Below, piece by piece: positions 42,404 to 51,481 of a stretch of 64,000 nt of DNA. The notes under the pieces are model-generated. The model made no database searches and was not told where the DNA came from. It saw only the letters and a program-made list of their open reading frames with translations. Within the stretch, counting starts at the first letter, position 1. Each line of letters starts with the position of its first letter. This DNA comes from Bin87 sp965115825 (lineage in GTDB: Bacteria > Chloroflexota > Dehalococcoidia > Lucifugimonadales > UBA3495): positions 2,108,001 to 2,172,000 of the forward strand of contig OZ220464.1 in NCBI GenBank assembly GCA_965115825.1, in the 5' to 3' direction. A program made the position numbers and the translations under genes.

Positions 42404-43363
42404 TCAGGGTATGTGGCGTCGGAAGAACCGTCCAACTCGATAGGCATAGGTTGCGGGCATGGTGGGGTAAGTGTTGACGTGTTCGGCGCCGGGGACGATC
42501 CAGATACGGTCGTCGGGGTTGTCGGACATGGTGTGCAATGTGATGGTTTCATCTACGGAGATTACAGGGTCATCGGCGCCGTGGATGAAGAAGATGGGCT
42601 GCTCGACCTGCTCAATGACCAAAGCGGGGCGGACGCGCTCGAAGTCGGAGCGGAAAAGTAAGCGGCCGGCCAGCACTACCAGTCCACTGGTCCACAAAGG
42701 CAGTTTGATTGGACCGATTTTAAGGTGGGCCAGATCCACCCGGTTGTCCACAAAGCCGCTGTCGCTGACTACGGCCGGGATGCGTGATTCCTGGGCAGCG
42801 ACCAGGATGGCGATGCCTGCGCCCAGGGAAAATCCCAGCAGTCCGATGCGTTCTACGGAGATGCCCTGAGCTTGTACGTAGTCAATGGCGCCTAGCACGT
42901 CCCACTGTTCCCGATCGCCGGCAGTGCTGCGCTGACCGCCAGATTCGCCCCGGGCGCGCAGGTCAAAGAGTAAGACGTTGAACCCATTGCGCACCAAGTC
43001 GCGGCCCAAGCGAAGGGCCTGAATGCCCGGGCTATTGCGATGGTGTTCGGTACCTTGAATCATAATGACGGCTCGGTCGGCGGCGGTGGATTGCAGGTAC
43101 CACCCTCGCAGCAGAATGTGGTCATAGCGACTGTAAAATGTGGCGTCCACCCAATGCAGGCCAAATTCCAGAGGGTGGCCAGAGACCTGCACACGCTCCT
43201 GCACGGTCATCTTGTGAGCAACCCAGGCGGCAGCGACGACGACACCGAGCAATGACAACAGGGCGGCGCCGGCCAGCGCCAAGAGGGCGTAAAGCAGCAT
43301 TTGAGCAATCAAATCGGCCAGAGAATTACTGTCGGACCGCGCCGGATTGCGCAGAGCCAACAT
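42404..43363 (-). CDS. Membrane-anchored alpha/beta hydrolase
   Basis: A 319-residue serine hydrolase. Residues 20-50 form a transmembrane anchor. The nucleophile is in LLGFSLGAGIAIL, the acid in FIHGADDPVISVD, and the His in VPGAEHVNTY. The substrate is not evident; peptidase, esterase and thioesterase are all possible. It is the last gene of a minus-strand series ilvB2, HTH, ATP-grasp, hydrolase with gaps of about 50 bp each. Confidence 0.8.
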   Translation of the reverse strand: MLALRNPARSDSNSLADLIAQMLLYALLALAGAALLSLLGVVVAAAWVAHKMTVQERVQVSGHPLEFGLHWVDATFYSRYDHILLRGWYLQSTAADRAVIMIQGTEHHRNSPGIQALRLGRDLVRNGFNVLLFDLRARGESGGQRSTAGDREQWDVLGAIDYVQAQGISVERIGLLGFSLGAGIAILVAAQESRIPAVVSDSGFVDNRVDLAHLKIGPIKLPLWTSGLVVLAGRLLFRSDFERVRPALVIEQVEQPIFFIHGADDPVISVDETITLHTMSDNPDDRIWIVPGAEHVNTYPTMPATYAYRVGRFFRRHIP

Positions 43364-43412
43364 GAGACGGATTGGTGTGAAGAAGCGCGAATGGAGCGGA
43401 GTTGGGACAGGG

Positions 43413-44429
43413 TTATTGGTGGTTGGCGTCGCGTTGTTCTCGACGTCGGCGTTCCAGCCAGTCGGCGGAGGTCTCGGAAGCCTGCAATTCGTCGTCGAAG
43501 AACCCGTGCCCTCGTTTGACGATGTTCATTGCCTCGTAGAAGAGTAGCCAGACAATGTGGCGGACGATTTCGTCGGGAACGCCATTGACGTAAAAGGAGC
43601 GGGGGTTCATATCAGGGTCGGCATTGACGTAGTCCACCACGTAGAATTTGCCGTCTTCGTGGAGGCAGATTTCGCTGCTGAATTTCTTCATTTTAGAGAC
43701 GGCGGCGATGTTTCGCATGATCCGGCGCAGGGGTTGTAAGTGGAACTGCTTGATTTGCGCTGGAGACACCATCTGGTATTCGTGAGTAACTGGGTTCCAC
43801 CAGCAGGGTATGACCTCGCGACAGATATGATACAGGCGGAACCAGCCCATACGACCGCCGAGGGATTTCATTCGCAATTTTTGCTGAATGAGAAAAGCGT
43901 CGGAATTTGGGGCCTGCTCTGCCGAAGCCAGCAGGTCATCTTCGGAGATGGCGTCCAAGATGACACCGACTCCGGAGTCGCCCCAGGCCGGCTTGACGAC
44001 GAAGGGGGTACCCAAGCGGGAGCGGGCTTCACGTGTAATATGGAAATTATGGATTTCGCTCCGGGGTACGATGATGGTTTCAGGCACCGGAACTTGGTTC
44101 TGAACCAGTAGGGGGTGAAAACGGCCTTTGTGGGCGGCGCGAGCGGTGAGGTCGGGGTCGTCAATGACCGTACCGCCCTGCCGCTTTACTTCGTGGGCCA
44201 AGCGGGTGTAGATATCGTCGGGGTCCATCTGATTAGCGGTAAGGTCCAGCATGGCGCGGACTCCGATTTCTCTGGAGTGGAGCTTGGCCATAAACTCGTG
44301 CACCCAGATGTCATCGGCCAGAAAGAAGTTGAGGTCCATCTGGCCGCAGAGTTCGCGCAGTTTATGGGCGAAGAAGTCGTAGTTGGAGAAGGGGCTGGAC
44401 AGAACGATGTCGTATGTCTTTTGTAGCAT
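43413..44429 (-). CDS. ATP-grasp domain protein
   Basis: A 338-residue ATP-grasp enzyme of the RimK or glutathione-synthetase type. The lid Lys is in TPFVVKPAWGDSGVGVI; metal-binding residues fit EICLHEDGKFYVVDYVNADPD. It probably joins a carboxylate to an amine through acyl phosphate. Substrate unknown. The context (an acetolactate-synthase-like enzyme, an HTH protein and a hydrolase) suggests a small specialised pathway rather than glutathione or ribosome modification. Confidence 0.7.
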   Translation of the reverse strand: MLQKTYDIVLSSPFSNYDFFAHKLRELCGQMDLNFFLADDIWVHEFMAKLHSREIGVRAMLDLTANQMDPDDIYTRLAHEVKRQGGTVIDDPDLTARAAHKGRFHPLLVQNQVPVPETIIVPRSEIHNFHITREARSRLGTPFVVKPAWGDSGVGVILDAISEDDLLASAEQAPNSDAFLIQQKLRMKSLGGRMGWFRLYHICREVIPCWWNPVTHEYQMVSPAQIKQFHLQPLRRIMRNIAAVSKMKKFSSEICLHEDGKFYVVDYVNADPDMNPRSFYVNGVPDEIVRHIVWLLFYEAMNIVKRGHGFFDDELQASETSADWLERRRREQRDANHQ

Positions 44430-44484
44430 TTGGGGTTTTCTCCACGGTATAACGTCGGGGTTTGGAGGCGCTTCAATAGCGTGG

Positions 44485-44883
44485 CTACTCGCGGGTTTCC
44501 ATGGGGAGGCCCTGGTCGTGTACTTCGAGGATGCACTCGGGGCAGCGGTTGCGGGCGTCGTGTCCGGTGGCAGGCCAGATGTCTTCGCCCTTTATGCCGC
44601 AGAGGAAAAAGGGTTCCACTTCTTCGATGCCGAGGCTTTCGAGGTAGTGCACGAGCCCCTCGCGGCGAGGGTTGTCGTACCACCAGGGGGTCAGGGTGCG
44701 GGCCAGGGCGTGGATGTTTTCCTTGAAGTCGTCGGAGTATTCTGCGGCGTTTTCGGGGATGTCCACCATCCAGCGAGCGCCATCTTTGCTTGCGTGGAGC
44801 TTGCCGTCGCGGACGTTTTTGCGTATTACGTCCTGCGATACGTTGAGGATTCGGGAAGCTTCCTGGATTGTGACTCGGGGCAT
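44485..44883 (-). CDS. HTH-domain protein with Cys-rich C-terminus
   Basis: A 132-residue protein. The N-terminal 45 residues (TIQEASRILNVSQDVIRKNV) form an excisionase/MerR-like helix-turn-helix. The C-terminal half has no DNA-binding features but holds FFLCGIKGEDIW and NRCPECILEV, so Cys pairs that might bind metal. I do not recognise it. It lies 49 bp after ilvB2 and 55 bp before the ATP-grasp gene. Confidence 0.55.
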   Translation of the reverse strand: MPRVTIQEASRILNVSQDVIRKNVRDGKLHASKDGARWMVDIPENAAEYSDDFKENIHALARTLTPWWYDNPRREGLVHYLESLGIEEVEPFFLCGIKGEDIWPATGHDARNRCPECILEVHDQGLPMETRE

Positions 44884-44932
44884 GAGGCACCTCGTAAGAA
44901 GGAGCGGCGTGGTTGTGGGGATATTTCTATCA

Positions 44933-46633
44933 CTAGCGGGGCAGGGGGGCAAGGGCGGTGCGCGGGTCTTCCATGGTATCGGCCAGGGAGCCGCCGGGAG
45001 GGACCATGGGGAACACGTTGGTTTCCTGTTCCACGACGAATTCGATGAGGAAGGGGCCATCGTAGTCCTGGGCTTGCCGGAGGGCGTCGGCCACGTCTTC
45101 CTGATGTTCGACGCGCAGGGCGGGGATGCCGTAGGCGTTGGCGAGCTTGACGTAGTTGGGGCCGGGCATGGGGACTTCTTTGAGGTGGCCGTCAAAGAAC
45201 ATTTCCTGCCACTGGCGAACCATGCCGAGGTAGCCGTTGTTGAAGAGGGCGATTTTGATGGGGAGTCGTTCCTGAACGGCGGTAACCAGTTCTTGCAGGG
45301 TCATCTGAAAACCGCCGTCTCCGGCGACTGACCATACGGTGGAGCCCGGACGCCCCATTTGAGCGCCAAGGGCGGCGGGCACCTCAAATCCCATTACGCC
45401 CAGGCCGCCGGAGCTTACGAAAGAGTTGGGCCGGTTGAGGAAGAGGTACTGCGCGGCCCACATTTGATGTTGACCGACCCCGGTAACTACCACTGAGTCG
45501 TCGCGCTGCTGGATGGTGTCGTTCAGTTGGGCCAGCACCTGTTGTGCCAGGAGGGATTCCGACTGTGGGATAGCCAGGGAGGGATGCTCGGCCTTGAGCT
45601 GTGCGATGTAGGCCATCCAGTCGGGGCGCTCGGCCCACTGAATCAGGGGCAGCAGGGCTTTGAGGATTGGCTTGGAGTCGCCGACCAGAGGAACTTCGGC
45701 CGGCACGATGCGGCCTACCTGGGTTTCCTCGATGTCGAGGTGGATTACTCTGGCGTGGGGGGCGAAGCCGGAGACGCGGCCGGTTACGCGGTCGTCAAAG
45801 CGCATACCCAGGCCGATAAGTACGTCGGCTTGGTCCACGACCATGTTGCACCAATACATGCCGTGCATGCCCAACATTCCCAGGCTCTGGGGATGGCTGC
45901 GGGGGAAGCCGCTGAGTCCGAGGAGGGTGTTGATTACGGGGATGCCGCTGGCCTCGGCCAAGGCGCGCAGTTCAGCGAATGCGCCGGAATGTACGATGCC
46001 GTGGCCGGCGACGATGACCGGACGCTCCGCCTGGTTCATGAGGGCGGCGGCTTTGCGGACGTTTTCCATAATGTCGGCGGCGAGTGGGGGTTCGGCCGGC
46101 CGTGGGATTGCCGGGTACTCGAATTCGGCTTCTTCCAGCTGTACGTCGCGGGGGACGTCAATGAGCACGGGGCCAGGGCGGCCTTCCTGGGCAACGCGGA
46201 AGGCTTCGCGTATGGTACGGGCCAGGTCGCCGGCGGACAGCACCAGGTAAGTGCGCTTGGTGCATACTGCGGCGATGCTACAGATGTCACATTCCTGGAA
46301 GGCTTCGGTGCCGAGGACGGCCCGGGCGACCTGTCCGGTGATGGCAACCATTGGCACGCTGTCGGCCTTGGCGCCCATGATGCCGGTAATGAGGTTGGTG
46401 GCGCCGGGGCCGGAAGTGGCTACGCAGACGCCGGGCTTGCCGGTTACGCGAGCATACCCGTCGGCGGCGTGGGCGGCGGATTGTTCGTGCCGGACCAGAA
46501 TGTGGCGCAGCTGGGGATAGGCCCACAGGGCATCATAGAAGGGGAGTATGGCACCTCCGGGGTGGCCGAACAGCACGTCCACGCCCTCGCGGAGCAGGCT
46601 TTCGCATATAATTTCAGCGCCTTTGAGTTTCAC
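44933..46633 (-). CDS. Acetolactate synthase-like ThDP enzyme (second copy)
   Basis: A 566-residue paralogue of ilvB. Catalytic Glu (VRHEQSAAHAADGYAR), ThDP motif (VAGDGGFQMTLQELVTAV, NNGYLGMVRQW) and FAD domain are intact, so an active synthase is expected. No ilvN follows. The start is GTG 46633, after a T-box leader. It may be a leucine- or isoleucine-responsive isozyme that uses the ilvN of the other operon, or a dedicated enzyme for the small pathway downstream. Confidence 0.88.
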   Translation of the reverse strand: MKLKGAEIICESLLREGVDVLFGHPGGAILPFYDALWAYPQLRHILVRHEQSAAHAADGYARVTGKPGVCVATSGPGATNLITGIMGAKADSVPMVAITGQVARAVLGTEAFQECDICSIAAVCTKRTYLVLSAGDLARTIREAFRVAQEGRPGPVLIDVPRDVQLEEAEFEYPAIPRPAEPPLAADIMENVRKAAALMNQAERPVIVAGHGIVHSGAFAELRALAEASGIPVINTLLGLSGFPRSHPQSLGMLGMHGMYWCNMVVDQADVLIGLGMRFDDRVTGRVSGFAPHARVIHLDIEETQVGRIVPAEVPLVGDSKPILKALLPLIQWAERPDWMAYIAQLKAEHPSLAIPQSESLLAQQVLAQLNDTIQQRDDSVVVTGVGQHQMWAAQYLFLNRPNSFVSSGGLGVMGFEVPAALGAQMGRPGSTVWSVAGDGGFQMTLQELVTAVQERLPIKIALFNNGYLGMVRQWQEMFFDGHLKEVPMPGPNYVKLANAYGIPALRVEHQEDVADALRQAQDYDGPFLIEFVVEQETNVFPMVPPGGSLADTMEDPRTALAPLPR

Positions 46634-46704
46634 GGCGAATCTCCGTTTTCGGTTGTCGTTTCCGCTGTGGGCGGAAGGCTCGCGCTGGCGGCAGCGAACG
46701 GGCA

Positions 46705-46990
46705 TAAAAAAGGCCCGTCCCCATAGGGACGGACGTTTGCCCGCGGTACCACCCTATTTGCCACGGCCGCCGACTAAAGGCGGTCTGTGACCACTCGGTA
46801 GGGCACAATCATGCCCCGTCGCTGATAACGGGCGACGAACCCGGCCTGAGCTTACTGACCGCCGAATTATCCGGCGGCGGTTTTCAGCCGGCGGCTCCGG
46901 AGGGATTTTGGGCGGGATGGGCGCGCCTGCTTACACCATACCAGGCTCGCTGATGCGCTTTCGTCCGCTTACTCGTCTCCATCACAGCCT
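46705..46990 (-). promoter_or_regulatory. T-box leader upstream of second ilvB
   Basis: On the minus strand the antiterminator core AGGGTGGTACCGCG lies at 46,742-46,755 and the terminator CCGTCCC/GGGACGG with a T-run at 46,705-46,732. Stem I holds an AGTA segment near 46,972 and the apical TGGTATGGTGTAAGC. The specifier loop probably reads AAA-AUC (46,904-46,906 is the codon), giving isoleucine, but the base after it is C, not a purine, so this call is weaker than for the first leader. Confidence 0.82.
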
Positions 46991-46999
46991 TTCCGTAGA

Positions 47000-47028
47000 A
47001 GGTATCACGGAACCGCCGACATGGTCAA
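47000..47028 (-). promoter_or_regulatory. Promoter of the second ilvB unit
   Basis: On the minus strand TTGACC (47,023-47,028) and ATACCT (47,000-47,005) are 17 bases apart, directly before the T-box. The mobile element ends only 7 bp from the -35 box once the target duplication is counted. Confidence 0.5.
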
Positions 47029-47035
47029 GTTTTGG

Positions 47036-47043
47036 AAACCCCG
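47036..47043. repeat. Target site duplication, left copy
   Basis: AAACCCCG immediately outside the left inverted repeat; the same eight bases follow the right repeat at 59,194. Eight to nine bp is the usual size for IS1-like transposition. Confidence 0.8.
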
Positions 47044-47090
47044 GGTAGTGACTGCTTTTGAAATGGGGTATCACGAAACGCGATAGTAGC
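47044..47090 (+). repeat. Terminal inverted repeat, left
   Basis: This 47-bp repeat begins GGTAGTGACTGCTT and matches the reverse complement of 59,147-59,193 at 44 of 47 positions. Similarity stops abruptly on both sides. Confidence 0.9.
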
Positions 47091-47118
47091 CTGTTTTCTT
47101 GGCATGCGGCGTAGCGTT

Positions 47119-50100
47119 TCATAGCAGCCTGTCGGAGCAGATGATGCGCATAGCCTCGGTCATTGCGGATGCTTCGGTCTGCGTTTCAGGGTTCAGGCGG
47201 TAGCATTCTTGCAGGAGTTCCAGCCGTACTACGAGTTCGCGGCCGCCCAGGCTGAGCCGGCGCAAGTCCGATAGTTCATTCTCAACGACGGTGGGCAGGT
47301 CGCCGGCGAAGGCCTGTCGGAGAGCTTCAATCCGTTGCGGCGTCGCAACGTCTGAGCCGATGCCGTTGAGCTGACGCCTGACGAAAGCCCGGTTGCGGGC
47401 GTTGCCGGGAGTGCGCCGCCGTACCGTGCCCAACATCCGGCTCAGGTCGACGCTGAAGGCCTCGGCGGCGGCGCTGACCCGCGCGTTGGTGTCCGCCGGC
47501 AGGGGCTGCGTCGTCGTGTCCGGTTCGCACTCGGCGGCGGCGATGAATTGTGCCGGACGGATAGGTCTGGGCGTCAGGGCGTCGCCCACCGCGTAGCAGC
47601 GCACGGCGTCGGACACCGCCAGCATCACTACGGTTTCGCCGGCTTGCGGGGCGTCGTCTCCGGCGCCGTCTTTGGCGCAGATCAGCGCGGAGCGAATGCC
47701 GTCCGGCAACTCAGTTATTTTCCGCCAGAGGGCGGGGTCGTTGCTGCGGATGTTTTGCAGCAGGGCGATGGCCCGCTGGTTGGCGGACACTTCGTCCAGC
47801 GCGTCGTCCGGCTCCGGCAGTTCCCGGTCGTCGTAGATGACGCCGACGCCTTGGGCGTTCAACCGCTCCTCTTCCGACAGCACCCTGTTGTCCAGCCCAA
47901 TCAGGTCGTGGAAAGCCTGGATGCGCTCGCTCAGCTTTCCGGTCAAACCCAGGCTTTCGTCCAGTTCGGCGTCGGGCAGCATATTGTGCAGGTGGATTTC
48001 GTCGTAGGGCGAGCCGATGCGGTCAACCCGGCCAAACCGCTGGATGAGCCGCACCGGATTCCAGTGCAGGTCGTAGTTCAGGACGCGGGCGCAGTCCTGC
48101 ATGTTCTGCCCTTCCGACACTACGTCCGTGGCCAGCAGCAGCCGGATTTCACCGCCCGGCAACCGCTCTCTGTCTTGCCCGTTGGCCTGAGGCGCGAAAC
48201 GGCTGACGATGTCGGCCCGCCGGTCCCGGTTGCCGCCGCTGAGTTTGGCGATGGCGCCGTCCCCTTCGGCGGGGTTCAGCTGTTCAAACAGGTAATCAAC
48301 GGTGGTTTCCGCTTCGCTGAATATCAGTACCTTCTCATCGGAATGGCCTTTGAGGAACTCCCGCAACCGCGCCAGCTTGTCGTCGTCCTCCGGGCCGATG
48401 TCGGCGATGCGATTGAGCAGGTCGCTCAGCACGGCGTGGTCGGAGTCCAGGTCGCCAATCCAGCGTTTGACGTTGAAGTCGGCGGCGGGGAAATGATGCC
48501 GTCCGTTGCGCCCGGCCTCTTCCGATTGCAGGATGGCCAGAGCTTCCTCGGCGTTGAAGTTTCGTCCGGCCAGCAGGTTGGTGGCCACGCTGCCCACCGG
48601 CACGTAGCCGGCTGCCAGCGCCGCCTTGAAGCTGCGGTTGCTGTGCGCAAGCGATGCCAGCGTCGCGCGAAAGGCCGTGATGCTGGATTCCAGACGCTTG
48701 AACAGCAGGTAGCGGATCATCCCGGCAATGCGGCCTCGGGCGCGGAACAGGCCGGAGTATTGCTCGTCACCTCGCCGTTCCGCGTTCAGGTATTCGGTAG
48801 GGTTGTAACGCACCGCCCGGTGTCGGCCCAGGGTGGACAGCAGGTCGGTGAAGTCGCCGGCTTTGGCGTACACCCGATCCAGCCGGTACTCCAGGTTGGA
48901 GAGTTTCGGCGTCGGAAACGACACGGGTTCGCCGTTGATGGCGGCGGTGTCGCCGTAAATCTCTGTAATCTCCTTGCGGCGACGGCGGATGAAAATGGGC
49001 GTCAGCGCTTGGGAGATGTCCGCCGGCGGAGTGGCCGGACGCTGCGGCCGAGTTGGAGGCGGGCCGTCGCCGCCGCTTTTCAGGTGTTCCGCCAGAGCCG
49101 CCGAGTAAGCGTCAACCTCCTTGCGGTACTCCTGCCACCGCACTACGTTGGCGAAGTAATCTTCCAAGCCCCGCGGTTCCAGCGGCAGGCCGTGTTCGGT
49201 TTCGTCCAGGAACAGACGCACCTGGCGATAGATGTCTCTGGGCCCCAGGTTCTGCGGCGTGGCGCTGAGCAGGATGACCTTGTGGTCGCCCCGTTCCAGA
49301 TAGTCCCGCAGGCCCCGGGAACGGTTCGCGTCGTTGCGGAAGTTGTGCGCCTCGTCCACCAGCACCGGCCCCCGGTAACGGTAAGCCTCGGTCAGTTGGA
49401 CGCCGCGGGCGCTGCCGGCGACTTCTTCGTACTGCTCGGTTTCGTGGTCGAACTCCAGGCCCGGAGGCGGCGCGATGCGGTTCTGCGACAGCACTTCGGC
49501 GCCCAAACCGTACTGTTCGTTGACCTGTTGCCAGGCGGGAACCAGTCCGGCGGGACAGACAATCAGCGGCGGCCCGTCGTTGGGATAGCTCTGCCGCAGC
49601 TGCCGCAGCAGTTCCGCCCCGATGTAGGTCTTGCCCAGGCCCACCACGTCGGCGATGTAGCAGCCGCCGTAGTTGCGGATCATGTCCAACCCCCGGCGCA
49701 CGGCGTCCAGCTGGAAGTTGGCCAGTTCAACGCCCCGGGCCGGCGCCAGCGGCAGCGGTTCGTCGCTGCCCAGATCCCGGCCGTAGAGTTCGTAGAGGGC
49801 TTTCAGATAAACGGCGTAGGGCGTGTACTGCTTGACCGCCCAGCTTACGGCCAGGCTTTGCTCCACCTGGGCGCTGACGTCCACCGAGTCGGCCCAGAGG
49901 CCTTCAAACCAGTCCCTCAGGGCCGCCATCTCGTCGTCGCCGGTTACGCGGACGTTCAGCTCGGTGTTGCCGGTGAAGCCGGCCAGGGTGAAGTTGGACG
50001 AGCCGACGATGGCGGCCCCCGGTTCGGCATGGTCGTCGTACCAGCAGAGGTAGGCTTTGGCGTGCATGAACCCGCGCGGATAGGCCCGCACTTCCAGCAG

Positions 50101-50487
50101 GCCCGAGGCAACCAGCTGGCGCAGTTTCTCCACGGCGCTCTGGCTGGCGTCGGTCTGGGGCATCGCCGCCACGCTGCGGGCGACGCCGGACACGGCCGCC
50201 TCGGCGACGGCTTGCCGCCGGCTGCGGGGGACGGTACGGTCGGCATCCAGTTGAGCGCGCAGAGCGTCGGCCTGATGCAGGCCGGCAGCCACCGCTTCCA
50301 GCGTGGGTTGGTCGGCGCGTCCGATGAGGATGCGGGTCTTACGGAGGCGGGCCAGCTCGTCGGCAACCTGGTCGAATCCGGACATAAAGAAATAGCCTAC
50401 GGCGATGTCGGCGCGGGCGGCGCTGCCCAGCATCTGCCGCAGACGGGTCAGCAGGTCGGGGTCGGTCTTGGCGTGGAGAATGGTCAT
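47119..50487 (-). CDS. PLD-nuclease/SNF2-helicase fusion
   Basis: A 1122-residue protein. Residues 1-190 form a phospholipase D-like nuclease with one HxK site (MHAKAYLCWYD, then GSSNFTLAGF). From about residue 245 an SF2/SNF2 helicase follows: motif I VVGLGKTYIGAELL, DEAH box LVDEAHNFRND, motif III LLSATPQNL, motif V VSEGQNMQD and motif VI QRFGRVDRIG. Such fusions act as restriction or defence helicases that translocate and cut DNA. ATG 50487 is chosen; a GTG 60 bp upstream is also open. With the methyltransferase in the same element it could form a restriction-modification pair. DISARM also pairs SNF2, PLD and methylase genes, but its drmA and drmB are absent. Confidence 0.85.
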   Translation of the reverse strand: MTILHAKTDPDLLTRLRQMLGSAARADIAVGYFFMSGFDQVADELARLRKTRILIGRADQPTLEAVAAGLHQADALRAQLDADRTVPRSRRQAVAEAAVSGVARSVAAMPQTDASQSAVEKLRQLVASGLLEVRAYPRGFMHAKAYLCWYDDHAEPGAAIVGSSNFTLAGFTGNTELNVRVTGDDEMAALRDWFEGLWADSVDVSAQVEQSLAVSWAVKQYTPYAVYLKALYELYGRDLGSDEPLPLAPARGVELANFQLDAVRRGLDMIRNYGGCYIADVVGLGKTYIGAELLRQLRQSYPNDGPPLIVCPAGLVPAWQQVNEQYGLGAEVLSQNRIAPPPGLEFDHETEQYEEVAGSARGVQLTEAYRYRGPVLVDEAHNFRNDANRSRGLRDYLERGDHKVILLSATPQNLGPRDIYRQVRLFLDETEHGLPLEPRGLEDYFANVVRWQEYRKEVDAYSAALAEHLKSGGDGPPPTRPQRPATPPADISQALTPIFIRRRRKEITEIYGDTAAINGEPVSFPTPKLSNLEYRLDRVYAKAGDFTDLLSTLGRHRAVRYNPTEYLNAERRGDEQYSGLFRARGRIAGMIRYLLFKRLESSITAFRATLASLAHSNRSFKAALAAGYVPVGSVATNLLAGRNFNAEEALAILQSEEAGRNGRHHFPAADFNVKRWIGDLDSDHAVLSDLLNRIADIGPEDDDKLARLREFLKGHSDEKVLIFSEAETTVDYLFEQLNPAEGDGAIAKLSGGNRDRRADIVSRFAPQANGQDRERLPGGEIRLLLATDVVSEGQNMQDCARVLNYDLHWNPVRLIQRFGRVDRIGSPYDEIHLHNMLPDAELDESLGLTGKLSERIQAFHDLIGLDNRVLSEEERLNAQGVGVIYDDRELPEPDDALDEVSANQRAIALLQNIRSNDPALWRKITELPDGIRSALICAKDGAGDDAPQAGETVVMLAVSDAVRCYAVGDALTPRPIRPAQFIAAAECEPDTTTQPLPADTNARVSAAAEAFSVDLSRMLGTVRRRTPGNARNRAFVRRQLNGIGSDVATPQRIEALRQAFAGDLPTVVENELSDLRRLSLGGRELVVRLELLQECYRLNPETQTEASAMTEAMRIICSDRLL

Positions 50488-50525
50488 AGGTCTGCTTACT
50501 CGGTCATGGTTGACTAGTTGTCCAG

Positions 50526-50966
50526 CTACGGTGGGTATGGCCTCCACCTGGACATACCGGCCATCTTTATCGCGTACTCCCTTTGCGCGTCGGCGTCGCC
50601 AACAACTTCATCGGGCAGGATAATATCGGCATGATACCGATTGTCGGGCAGTGGCGAAGCCATTACCGCACAGCCGGCATTACGGATATGTTGGGCTACG
50701 ACTACGGCCCAGCCGTAGAAATTCCGGGGCGGGTTGCGTTGCGCCGCCGCTCTCAGCGCGTTTGTGGCGGCATCGGCAGGCGGGGCCAAAGTGAGACGGT
50801 CAGTTGATATTTCCCGCTGGTCGGCCCGTTCCAGAAAGACCTGAAAGGGAACGCCGGTGTTGGCGGCGGTACGGCTTTGGCGGCCGGAGAATACGCTTCG
50901 CCCCAGTTCTTCCCAATTCCCAACCGGGCCGGGGCCTACATTCGGCTTCGCATTTGTTGCCGTCAT
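50526..50966 (-). CDS. Hypothetical protein
   Basis: A 146-residue soluble protein, no recognised domain. Visible segments include NWEELGRSVFSGRQSRTAAN, FYGWAVVVAQHIRNAGC and RYHADIILPDEV. The final eight residues overlap an alternative start of the helicase gene. Its ATG overlaps the upstream gene's stop (ATGA), so the pair is coupled. Probable accessory part of the restriction system. Confidence 0.6.
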   Translation of the reverse strand: MTATNAKPNVGPGPVGNWEELGRSVFSGRQSRTAANTGVPFQVFLERADQREISTDRLTLAPPADAATNALRAAAQRNPPRNFYGWAVVVAQHIRNAGCAVMASPLPDNRYHADIILPDEVVGDADAQREYAIKMAGMSRWRPYPP

Positions 50967-51370
50967 CGGGCCGGTTTCGGCCCTAGCGCCCTTAGAGCCT
51001 CACGGATGAAACCGTCGGGCAATTCCCGCGTTGTGGAGTACCTGGCCCGTCGGGACTCGCCGTCAATGGTGGCAAAGCACAGCGCTTCACCGGCGGAGCC
51101 GCACATCACCACGGCTATCCTGTCGTTGGCGCCCCGGGCGTCAATGGCAACGTAGCCGTCGGGCGCGGGATAGACTCCGTAGCGACGGGGAGAAATGGCG
51201 TACATCGCTTTCAGCAGACGCGCGGCATTGGCGGACGCAATCTCGGCCGGCGCTGCCATGCCGTCCTCTGCGGCATAGTCCGATACTTCGGCCAGTTCTT
51301 GCAGGGCGCAGGCCAGGTCATCTGTAACCGCCGCCGCCGGCCCGCCTTCCTGAGGTACGCTTTGCTCCAT
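50963..51370 (-). CDS. Hypothetical protein
   Basis: A 135-residue soluble protein. The N-terminal half is helical (DDLACALQELAEVSDYAAED); the C-terminal half is predicted strand-rich (YVAIDARGANDRIAVVMCGS). No family recognised. It is coupled to the following gene by ATGA and lies 111 bp after the PIN gene. Confidence 0.6.
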   Translation of the reverse strand: MEQSVPQEGGPAAAVTDDLACALQELAEVSDYAAEDGMAAPAEIASANAARLLKAMYAISPRRYGVYPAPDGYVAIDARGANDRIAVVMCGSAGEALCFATIDGESRRARYSTTRELPDGFIREALRALGPKPAR

Positions 51371-51481
51371 GATGCGACGCTCCTCCCGCGTGTTCGTCAG
51401 GTACGACTCGCTAATGGCCGCATTGTAGCACGAGCTCGGCTATCGAGCTGCTGGCGTTGTTCGTTGTTCCGTCACCGTTGG

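Noticed and set aside
45527..46726. 399-codon open frame opposite the second ilvB
   Set aside because: The minus-strand ilvB has complete catalytic motifs and a T-box; the opposite frame has none.
47548..50517. 989-codon open frame opposite the helicase gene
   Set aside because: It is antisense to a gene with clear motifs, and its product is low-complexity Gly/Val/Gln-rich without a domain.
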